A DNA stretch of 64,000 nt from Lentzea pudingi (GTDB lineage Bacteria > Actinomycetota > Actinomycetes > Mycobacteriales > Pseudonocardiaceae). A program made the translations under genes and the position numbers. The notes under the pieces are model-generated. The model was not told the DNA's origin. It did not search any database and was given only the letters and a program-made list of their open reading frames with translations. How positions within the stretch are numbered: the stretch's first letter is position 1; every line of letters starts with the position of its first letter. This document shows, in pieces, positions 1 to 6,843 of the stretch. Location: the NCBI RefSeq assembly GCF_014646255.1, contig NZ_BMNC01000001.1:279366-343365 (forward strand). The letters run 5' to 3'.

Positions 1-1071
1 GCTGCGCTCTGGCTGGCCGCCCTGGTGTGGCTGCTGGTCACCTGGTCCGGCCACTACCCGATCGACCTCGACGTGTACCGGCTCGGCGGCCTCGCCTGGC
101 TCGAGGGCCGTCCGCTGTACGCCGGGTTCACCGGCCCGCCGCTCGACCCCCAGCTGCCGTTCACGTACCCGCCGTTCGCGGCGATGCTGTTCAGCGGCTT
201 GAGCTTCGTGCCGGGCGCGTGGCAGAACCTGCTGGTGGTCGCGTCCGGTTTCGTCGCGCTGACCGCGGTGTGCGTGGTGGTGGCGGGGAAGGTCCGGCCC
301 GGTCTCAAGTGGACGGCCGGTCCGCTCGCCGCGATCGGCGCGCTGGCACTGGACCCGGTGTGGACGACCTACGGCTACGGCCAGATCAACCTGTTCCTGA
401 TGGCCCTGGTCGTGATGGACGTCCTGGTGGTCAAGGACGAGCGGTGGCGTGGCGTGCTGATCGGCGTGGCGGCGGCGATCAAACTGACGCCCGCGATCTT
501 CGTGCTGTACTTCGTCGCCAAACGCGACTGGCGGGCCGCGATCACCTCGACGGCCACGTTCGCGGGCCTCGTCGCGGTGGGATTCCTCGTCGCGCCTCGG
601 GATTCGCTGCGGTACTGGCTCCACTCGCTGCTGAACCCCGACCGCATCGGTGACATGTCGCTGTCCACGAACCAGTCGATGCGCGGTCTGCTGCGCGGGT
701 TCGGCCTCGCTCCCGGTGTCGAAACCGCGCTGTGGGCGGTGCTCGCCGCCGTTGTGGTGACAGGGGCTCTTGTCGTCGCCCGGCGCACCCGCGACGATCT
801 CGTGGCGCTGTTCGTCATCGCGGGTGCGGGGCTGCTGGCCTCACCGGTCTCCTGGCTGCACCACTGGGTGTGGTGCGTGCCGGTGCTGGTGTTCCTCGGC
901 CTGCGCGGCAACGCCTGGCCCGCCTTCGCCGCCGTGTTCCTGGTGTTCGTCACACGGCTGCACGAGTTCGACACCTACGTGTGGCTGGCCCTCGTGGCGT
1001 TGGGGCTGCTGGTCCTCAAACCGGCTGTGCGGAGACACCCCGCGGACTTCCACACCAGCTTTTCGACCTAG
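1..1071 (+). CDS. GT87-family (DUF2029) membrane mannosyltransferase, 5' partial
   Basis: The frame is open from the first base, so the true start lies upstream; the first in-window start codon is GTG at 25. The product is a polytopic membrane protein rich in hydrophobic helices with the family signature IDLDVY near the N-terminus, a FTYPPFAA loop, and a GQINLFLMALV segment. These are typical of GT87 polyprenol-phosphate-mannose-dependent alpha-mannosyltransferases, which build lipomannan or related glycolipids on the outer face of the membrane. The C-terminus is a short basic tail after the last helix. It lies 5 bases before a second gene of the same family, suggesting tandem duplication and cotranscription. 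Family assignment is firm; the acceptor is unknown. Confidence 0.8.
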   Translation, partial: AALWLAALVWLLVTWSGHYPIDLDVYRLGGLAWLEGRPLYAGFTGPPLDPQLPFTYPPFAAMLFSGLSFVPGAWQNLLVVASGFVALTAVCVVVAGKVRPGLKWTAGPLAAIGALALDPVWTTYGYGQINLFLMALVVMDVLVVKDERWRGVLIGVAAAIKLTPAIFVLYFVAKRDWRAAITSTATFAGLVAVGFLVAPRDSLRYWLHSLLNPDRIGDMSLSTNQSMRGLLRGFGLAPGVETALWAVLAAVVVTGALVVARRTRDDLVALFVIAGAGLLASPVSWLHHWVWCVPVLVFLGLRGNAWPAFAAVFLVFVTRLHEFDTYVWLALVALGLLVLKPAVRRHPADFHTSFST

Positions 1072-1076
1072 GCTTG

Positions 1077-2369
1077 ATGCACGACTGGCTGGAGGAACCG
1101 GTGCTCGAACAGCGTGTCCTGAGGTTCGCGCCGCTGGTGCTGTGCCTGTCGCTCGCCGTCCACGCCGCGACGGCGAAGTGGGGGATGATCGATCTCCAGG
1201 TCTACTGGAGCCTCGCGCCCAACGTGCTGCGCGACCAGCTCTACTCGATCGACATGCCGTTCACGGCCGACTTCCCGCTGCCCTTCACCTACCCGCCGTT
1301 CGCGGCGGCGGTGTTCCTCCCGCTCTCCGCGCTGCCCTGGATCGCCGCACGGGTCGTCTAGCAGGCGTTGTCGCTGCTCTGCCTGTGGTGGCTCGTGCGC
1401 ACGGCGCTGAAACTGCTGGCCGCCCGCGCCGAGCAGCCGTTCGATCGGACGTGGCAGCGCCGCGCTCTGCTGTGGACGGCCGTCGCGCTGTGGTTCGAGC
1501 CGGTCCGCAAGACCCTCGACTTCGGGCAGATCAACCTGGTGCTGGTCGCCGGGACGTTCGCGGCGGTGGTCGCCGTCCGGCAGGCGGTGGCGGGGCTCGG
1601 TGTCGGTGTCGCCGCCGGGATGAAGCTGACGCCGGCGATCTCCGGCCTGTACTTCCTCGTCACCCGCAGGTGGAAGGCCGCGCTGTGGTCGGTCGCGGGC
1701 TTCGCGGTCACCGTCGCGCTGGGTTTCCTCGTGTCGGCCGGGGACTCGTGGCGCTACTGGTTCGAGCTGCTCGGCGCGGCGGACCGGGTCGGGCCGGTGG
1801 GCTCGGTGATCAACCAGTCGTTGCGCGGCGCCCTGTCGCGGTCGCTGGGGTACGACGTCGAGACGTCGTGGCCCTGGCTGCTCGCGGTGGTGGTGTCGGC
1901 GGTGTTGACGGGGTTCGCCCTGCGGGCGGCCGTGCGAGCCGGCGACACGCTGGCCGCCGTGGTCACCGTGCAGCTGTTCGGGTTGCTGGTCTCGCCGATC
2001 TCGTGGAGCCACCACTGGTTGTGGGTGATCCCGCTGGTCCTGTGGCTGGTCCACGGTCAGCGCAACCTCGCCTTGGCCGCGGTGTGGACGGTCGCGGTCT
2101 GCTCGGACGTCATCACGATCCTGATCGACCTGCAGCCGTCCATCTGGGAGATCCCGCGACCGTGGCCCCTCGCGGCGCTCGGCTGGGTCTACCCGGCGCT
2201 GGCGCTGGTCACGCTGGGGGTGGTCGCGTGGTCGTGCGGTCTTGCCGGCGCCCAGGAAGCCGGACGGCACGGTCACGGGGTGCGCGTCAGAGTTCCATCT
2301 CCTCGTGCCACTCGGCGAACGGGTCGGCGAAGTCGAGTTCGGTCATCAGGCCGAGCTCCTCGTCGGTGA
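1077..2369 (+). pseudogene. GT87-family mannosyltransferase interrupted by an in-frame amber codon
   Basis: Reading from ATG 1077 (MHDWLEEPVLEQR) gives a second GT87 paralogue with IDLQVYW, FTYPPFAA and FGQINLVLVAG motifs. The frame is cut by TAG at 1359-1361, directly followed in the same frame by CAG GCG TTG and the rest of the protein to 2369. A single TGG-to-TAG change would restore Trp-Gln-Ala there, a natural sequence for the helix. The 3' end also runs 83 bases into the convergent gene at 2287, and its last 40 residues are Arg-rich and unlike the family, so the native stop may be lost too. It could be a recent pseudogene, a readthrough case or a sequence error. Confidence 0.7.
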
Positions 2370-3300
2370 CCAGGGCGGACCGGAGCGCCGCGGTGATCCC
2401 GGCGGCGTCGGCGGACGTGGTGATCACGACGAGCTCCTGGTCGCGGTCGCCGTCCCAGGGACCCAGGTTGCCGATCCGCAACCCGGCTCCCGCGGACTCG
2501 AGCCACAGCGCGTCGTCGGGCTGGCTCGCCACCCACACCCGGCCGCGCACGCGCACCACGCCGTCGAGCAGCACGTCGATGCAGTCGTGCAGCCGCATCG
2601 GGTGGAACGGGCGGCGGTCGGTGAAGTGGACGACGGACACGCCGTGCGCCGGTTCCAGCGACGGGCGCCCGAACAGCAACGACCCGAAGCCGTCGTCGAT
2701 CTCGCCACGCCGGGAGGTGGCGGGGATCGCGCCGAGCAGCGTGACGACGTCGAGCTCGGGGAGGAGCTGGCGGGGCGCGTGAGGGGTCAGGCGGTCGAGC
2801 ACGGCCGTGAGCACCGGGTCGGCGGGGCCGGTCAGCACCAGGGCGTCCGCGAACTCCGCCTGCCCGACGACGACCTGCGCGACGGTCCGCTCGTCGCCCT
2901 CGGCCGCGCGCATGCCCCGGTCGGCGAGCGAGTCGGCGCCGGTCGCGTCGTCGAGCCAGGTCGCGGTGTCGAGCACGGTGACGACGGCCTCGACCTCCAC
3001 CTCGGTCTCGCCCAGCGCGAAGCAGACCGCCTCGGGTTCGAGCATCGGGTCGAGCTGCACGATCACCCGCCCGTCGATCCCTTCGAGCAACGGGATGAGG
3101 TCCAGTCGCAACGTGCACGAGACACACCCGTGCGCGAGCTCTAAGACGGTGAGCCGGCCGTCCGCCCAGCGCCGCAGGACTCCGTCGGCCAGGCTGCTCA
3201 GATCATGCCTGACCAGCGACGACTCCGGGGACGCGCGCCAGAGCTCGTCCGCGACGTCGTGGTGGGTGAATCCGGCGACCAATACGACCCGTGCTGCCAT
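2287..3300 (-). CDS. COG0523/CobW-like GTP-binding protein, probable zinc-starvation protein
   Basis: The start is taken as ATG at 3300 (MAARVVLVAGFTHHD); the TTG at 3321 would place codons in the operator. The protein (337 aa) has the COG0523 layout: an N-terminal nucleotide-binding fold, a CVSCTLR segment replacing the usual CxCC metal motif, and a C-terminal domain with VRVRGRVWVASQPDD, typical of the family. The classical Walker A (GxxGxGKT) is missing: the sequence reads VAGFTHHDVADELW. This is also true of some actinobacterial members that sit beside zinc-free ribosomal protein paralogues. A Zur-like palindrome lies just upstream. It probably acts as a metallochaperone or allocation factor when zinc is low; GTPase activity is doubtful. 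Confidence 0.7.
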   Translation of the reverse strand: MAARVVLVAGFTHHDVADELWRASPESSLVRHDLSSLADGVLRRWADGRLTVLELAHGCVSCTLRLDLIPLLEGIDGRVIVQLDPMLEPEAVCFALGETEVEVEAVVTVLDTATWLDDATGADSLADRGMRAAEGDERTVAQVVVGQAEFADALVLTGPADPVLTAVLDRLTPHAPRQLLPELDVVTLLGAIPATSRRGEIDDGFGSLLFGRPSLEPAHGVSVVHFTDRRPFHPMRLHDCIDVLLDGVVRVRGRVWVASQPDDALWLESAGAGLRIGNLGPWDGDRDQELVVITTSADAAGITAALRSALVTDEELGLMTELDFADPFAEWHEEMEL

Positions 3301-3316
3301 GGGGCGCAGCCTACAT

Positions 3317-3336
3317 GACAACGATTATCGTTTCTG
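3317..3336. promoter_or_regulatory. Putative Zur/Fur-family operator
   Basis: A near-perfect palindrome, AACGAT-T-ATCGTT (3320-3332), lies in an AT-richer patch (TGACAACGATTATCGTTTCTG-like, 3316-3336) 20 bases upstream of the COG0523 start. It resembles actinobacterial Zur boxes (TGAAAATGATTTTCATTTTCA type). It also lies 38 bases before the divergent DsbA-family gene. The assignment rests on palindrome form and on the zinc-linked neighbour. Confidence 0.6.
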
Positions 3337-3373
3337 CGCGGACGTTGCCCGGCGGACGTGACATGATCGAACG

Positions 3374-3991
3374 ATGCGGGTCGAGTTCTGGGCTGACGTC
3401 ATCTGTCCGTGGTGCTACATCGGCAAGGCGCGCTTCGACAAGGCGCTCGCCGGCTTCGAGCACCGCGCCGAGGTCACCGTGGTGCACCGCGCGTTCGAAC
3501 TGGATCCCGGCAAGTCCGGCGTCGAGTCCGTGCAGGACATGCTCGCCGCCAAGTTCGGCCCGCGCGCGGCCGAGATGGAGGAGTCCGTCGCGCGGCTCGC
3601 GCGGGACGAGGGCCTCGGGTACCGGCTGGACCGCGAGGTCGGCAACACGTTCGACGTGCACCGGCTCCTGCGCCTGGCGGGGGAGAGGGGCGTCCAGCCG
3701 CAGGTCCTCGACGCCGTGCTGAACGCCAACTTCGCGCAGGCGCGTTCGCTCTTCACGCCCGAGTCGCTGACCGAGATCACGGTGGAGGCGGGCCTCGATG
3801 CCGCCGACGTGAAGACCGTGCTCGAAGACCCCTCCGCGTACGCCGACGAGGTGCGTGCCGACGAGCAGCGCGCCCGTGAGCTCGGCGTCTCCGGCGTCCC
3901 GTTCGTGGCGCTCGCGGGACGTCTTGCCGTGGCCGGTGCTCAGCCGGTAGAGCTGTTCGAGCGGGCGCTGACGCAGGCTTGGGAGGCGTGA
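3374..3991 (+). CDS. DsbA-family oxidoreductase, FrnE-like
   Basis: This 205-aa protein begins MRVEFWADVICPWC, with the redox motif C11-P-W-C14 at the start of a thioredoxin fold, a long alpha-helical insertion, and the cis-proline loop GVSGVPFVAL near residue 170. Those features identify the cytoplasmic FrnE/2-hydroxychromene-isomerase-like branch of the DsbA superfamily, which makes or isomerises disulfides or handles thiol conjugates. No signal peptide is present. It is followed after one base by the STAS gene, so cotranscription is likely. The proximity of the zinc operator may link it to metal or thiol stress, but that is inference. Confidence 0.85.
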   Translation: MRVEFWADVICPWCYIGKARFDKALAGFEHRAEVTVVHRAFELDPGKSGVESVQDMLAAKFGPRAAEMEESVARLARDEGLGYRLDREVGNTFDVHRLLRLAGERGVQPQVLDAVLNANFAQARSLFTPESLTEITVEAGLDAADVKTVLEDPSAYADEVRADEQRARELGVSGVPFVALAGRLAVAGAQPVELFERALTQAWEA

Positions 3992-3992
3992 G

Positions 3993-4334
3993 ATGGACGA
4001 GGCGCTGTTGAAGGTCGAGTCGGAGAAGGTCGCCGGCGCCGTGGTGCTGCGCGCCGAGGGCGAGGTCGACTCGTACACGGCGGAACTGTTGCGCGACAAG
4101 CTGTCCGAGGCGTTCACCGAGGGCGTCCCCGTCGTGCTGGACCTCAGCGGCGTCGAGTTCTTCGCGTCCGTCGGCCTCTCCGTGCTCGTCGAGTACCACC
4201 AGCGAGGTGAGGAGCGCGGCACGGCGTTGCGGCTGGTGTCGCCGCGGGGCAGCGTGCTGCGAGCGCTGAAGGCCACCCTGCTGAACGAGACCCTGGACCT
4301 CTACCTCGACCTGGACTCGGCGCTCCGTGCCTGA
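3993..4334 (+). CDS. STAS-domain anti-sigma factor antagonist
   Basis: A single STAS domain of 113 aa, matching the SpoIIAA/RsbV length. The diagnostic segment [19 protein letters not shown] carries Asp50 and the predicted phosphorylatable Ser59 within ASVGL. Unphosphorylated, such proteins bind anti-sigma kinases of the RsbW/SpoIIAB type and free the sigma factor. No cognate anti-sigma kinase is encoded nearby, although a PP2C/SpoIIE phosphatase that could act on such antagonists lies at 23751-25208. The gene starts one base after the DsbA stop and overlaps the following DUF1345 gene by 8 bases, indicating a three-gene operon. Confidence 0.88.
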   Translation: MDEALLKVESEKVAGAVVLRAEGEVDSYTAELLRDKLSEAFTEGVPVVLDLSGVEFFASVGLSVLVEYHQRGEERGTALRLVSPRGSVLRALKATLLNETLDLYLDLDSALRA

Positions 4335-4992
4335 CCTGCCGTCCCGTCCGCCGCCGGACGGGTTCGTGCTGGCTCGCACCAAGGTCGTCGTCGCGATCGC
4401 GGCAGGCCTCGTCAGCGGCCTCGCCGTCGCACTGGCGGGCCACGACGAGTTCGCGCTCCTGGTCGGCTGGGACGTCGCGACCCTCGTGTACCTGATCCGC
4501 GCGTGGCTGGTCATCTGGCCCATGGACGCCGAGGAGACCGCCCAGCACGCCGTCCGCAACGACCCCACCCGCCGCGTCGCCGAGGTCGTGCTGCTCGTGG
4601 CAGCGTTGGCGAGTCTCGTGTCCGTGGGCTTCGTCCTGGCCCGTGCGGCACACACGACCGGTGGCTCCGAACTGCTGCGCGTCGGCCTCGGCGTGCTGTC
4701 CGTGGTGCTCTCGTGGATGGTCGTGCACACGACCTTCACGCTGCGCTATGCCCGCCTCTACTACTACGGCGCCGACGGCGGCATCGACTTCAACCAGCCC
4801 GAACCGCCGGACTACGGCGACTTCGCGTACGTCGCGTTCAGCATCGGCATGACGTTCCAGGTGTCCGACACGAGCCTGTCCGGGCGCGAGATGCGTCGCA
4901 CGGCCCTGAAGCACGCCCTGCTGTCGTACCTGTTCGGCACCGGTGTGCTGGCCACGACGATCAACCTGGTCGCGAGCATCTCCAGCCAGTGA
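4327..4992 (+). CDS. DUF1345 integral membrane protein
   Basis: The GTG start at 4327 overlaps the STAS gene. The 221-aa product has five or so predicted membrane helices and the family core [20 protein letters not shown], followed by a basic segment ([10 protein letters not shown]). The biochemical role of DUF1345 proteins is unknown. A second, divergent member lies at 37364-37981 in this window. The stop codon abuts the stop of the convergent XRE gene exactly (TGATCA), leaving no intergenic space. Confidence 0.8.
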   Translation: MPDLPSRPPPDGFVLARTKVVVAIAAGLVSGLAVALAGHDEFALLVGWDVATLVYLIRAWLVIWPMDAEETAQHAVRNDPTRRVAEVVLLVAALASLVSVGFVLARAAHTTGGSELLRVGLGVLSVVLSWMVVHTTFTLRYARLYYYGADGGIDFNQPEPPDYGDFAYVAFSIGMTFQVSDTSLSGREMRRTALKHALLSYLFGTGVLATTINLVASISSQ

Positions 4993-5436
4993 TCACGCGG
5001 GGTGCTCCGCGATGAGCACCAGCGCGTCGAGCACCCGCCACCAGTCGTGCTCGCCCGCCTCGTGCCCGAGCGCCTCCGTGAGCAGCCCGCACGCGCTGAT
5101 CAACCGCGCGGCCACGTCCTGGGGATCCTGTCCCGACTTCTCGGCGAGGGCCGTGGCCGTGGCCCGGAAACGCTTGCTCCTGCTGAGTTTCACCACGCTC
5201 TGCGGCGCCGGGGCAGCCGGCTGCGCGCTGGAGCCGAACTCGATCGACAGTTCCGTGCCGAGGGCCGAGGCGAGCCTGCCCAGTGCGTTCGTCGTCGGGT
5301 TGCCCCTGCCGTTCTCGAGGTTCGCGATGTAGGGCACGGACAGCCCGGCGTCGGCGGCGACCGAGGCGACGGTGCGGCCCGACGCCTGCCGCAGGGCGCG
5401 CAGTCTCGGCCCGATGGGCTCGTTCGGCACCGGCAC
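4993..5436 (-). CDS. XRE-family transcriptional regulator
   Basis: A 147-aa protein with an N-terminal Cro/C1 helix-turn-helix (about residues 10-65, containing LRQASGRTVASVAADAGLSV and NLENGRGNPT), followed by a helical C-terminal domain of about 70 residues that probably dimerises or senses a ligand. It starts at GTG 5436, next to a perfect inverted repeat shared with the divergent MFS gene. That arrangement is typical of an autoregulated repressor controlling an exporter. Confidence 0.85.
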   Translation of the reverse strand: MPVPNEPIGPRLRALRQASGRTVASVAADAGLSVPYIANLENGRGNPTTNALGRLASALGTELSIEFGSSAQPAAPAPQSVVKLSRSKRFRATATALAEKSGQDPQDVAARLISACGLLTEALGHEAGEHDWWRVLDALVLIAEHPA

Positions 5437-5441
5437 TCCTA

Positions 5442-5483
5442 TCTTGACAGAACACTTCGATCGACGCTCTTATTCTGTCAAGA
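5442..5483. promoter_or_regulatory. Divergent operator/promoter between XRE and MFS genes
   Basis: Perfect 11-bp inverted repeat: TCTTGACAGAA at 5442-5452 and TTCTGTCAAGA at 5473-5483, with a 20-base spacer. Each arm contains a consensus -35 hexamer (TTGACA, 5444-5449 on the plus strand and 5476-5481 read on the minus strand). One regulator dimer, or a pair of dimers, could thus cover both -35 boxes. A good Shine-Dalgarno (GGGGGTGG, 5493-5500) precedes the MFS TTG start at 5504. Confidence 0.65.
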
Positions 5484-5503
5484 ATACTGCCTGGGGGTGG
5501 GCG

Positions 5504-6715
5504 TTGCTCGAAGCGGTGAAGATCCGAGATTTCCGGCTGTTGTGGACCGGGCGAACGGTGAGCCTGCTCGGTTCGTGGCTGCTGGTCATCGCGATCCCGG
5601 CCCACGTCTACACGCTCACCGGCTCGCTGCTCGCGACCGGTCTCACTCTGGTCGCCGAGTACCTGCCGCCGTTGCTGCTCGGCCCGATCGCGGGCGTCCT
5701 GACCGACCGCTGGGACCGCCGCCGGGTGATGATCACCGCGGACCTGTTCCGGGCGGCGGCGGTCACGCTGATGCTGTTCGCGACCGCCGGGCACTCGCTC
5801 TGGCTGGTCTACGCCGCGCTGGTCGCCGAGAGCGCGGGCGCCGTCCTGTTCCGCCCGGCCGCGCAGGCCCACGTCCCGGTCGTCGTCGGTACCGGCAGTG
5901 GCTTGAGCAGTGCGAACTCGCTCAACGCGGTCGCCGACGGCACAGTCCGGCTCGTCGCGCCACCGCTGGGCGCCGCGATCATGACCTTCGCCGGCTTCCC
6001 GGTGCTCATCTGGATCGACATCGCGAGCTACCTCGTCTCGGCGGCTGCGATCGCGGTGACGGCACGGGGCCCGCGTCCGGCGGCGGACAGGCGGTCCGTC
6101 GATCTCGCCGGCGGGTGGAAGGTGGTGCGGGACCTGCCGACCGCGAGGGCGTTGTTACCGCTGACAGCGGTGTTCCTCGCGGCGAACGCCTCGCTCAGCG
6201 CGTTGCTCGTGCCGTTCGGCATCGAGAAACCCGGTGGCAGCGAACAGATCGGGCTCGTGGTGTCCGCGCTGGGGATCGGGTTCCTGCTCGGTGCCGTGCT
6301 GATCCGCCGGCTGGTCGACCGGGTGCGGCCACGCCACCTGCTCGCGGCGAGCCAGTTCGCGACCGCCGTGGCGTTCTTCGTGCTCTTCGGTTCGACCTCG
6401 CTGGCCGTTGCGGTGCCCGCCGCTGTCGCGATCGGCGTGTTCGGTTCGATGACGCTCGTGACGCCGCAGACCGCGCTGCAGCGGGCGGTGCCGAACGAGG
6501 CTCTCGGCCGGGTCAGCGCGGTGTTCCTGACCGCCGAGGCCTTGGCGACGTTGCTCGGCGCACTGGCCGGACCGCTGCTGGCACACACGGTGTCGCTGTC
6601 CGCCGCCGTGATGGCCGCCTGTGTGGTCACGGCGGGAGGTGCGCTCGCGACGATCGTCCTGTGGCGCGAAACGCCGTGTCCACTTTCGACTCCCGCTCCT
6701 GCCCACTCCACTTAG
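5504..6715 (+). CDS. MFS transporter, probable drug/metabolite exporter
   Basis: The start TTG at 5504 is chosen because a G-rich Shine-Dalgarno precedes it and because the conserved exporter N-terminus (VKIDxR-like, here VKIRDFRLLWTGR) follows at once. Longer readings would run through the operator into the XRE gene. About 403 aa, with 10-12 helices, the MFS loop GVLTDRWDRRRVM between helices 2 and 3, and the second-half equivalent RRLVDRVRPRHL. It belongs to the MFS_3/enterobactin-exporter-like group common beside XRE repressors. The substrate cannot be read from sequence. Likely repressed by the divergent regulator. Confidence 0.8.
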   Translation: MLEAVKIRDFRLLWTGRTVSLLGSWLLVIAIPAHVYTLTGSLLATGLTLVAEYLPPLLLGPIAGVLTDRWDRRRVMITADLFRAAAVTLMLFATAGHSLWLVYAALVAESAGAVLFRPAAQAHVPVVVGTGSGLSSANSLNAVADGTVRLVAPPLGAAIMTFAGFPVLIWIDIASYLVSAAAIAVTARGPRPAADRRSVDLAGGWKVVRDLPTARALLPLTAVFLAANASLSALLVPFGIEKPGGSEQIGLVVSALGIGFLLGAVLIRRLVDRVRPRHLLAASQFATAVAFFVLFGSTSLAVAVPAAVAIGVFGSMTLVTPQTALQRAVPNEALGRVSAVFLTAEALATLLGALAGPLLAHTVSLSAAVMAACVVTAGGALATIVLWRETPCPLSTPAPAHST

Positions 6716-6843
6716 GACATTCATTGCCAAGTGGAATGGAATGCGAAGGTTCACGCGGATGGAGCAACGCCGCCCTCGTAACGGTCCGCCCCCTGCCGAC
6801 GCTATAGCGGTCATGCGGCGACCGACGGGACGAGATCGAGGGC

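Noticed and set aside
770..2782. A 670-residue plus-strand frame across both GT87 genes
   Set aside because: Low-complexity Arg/Ala/Gly translation in the wrong frame of recognised membrane proteins, a high-GC shadow.
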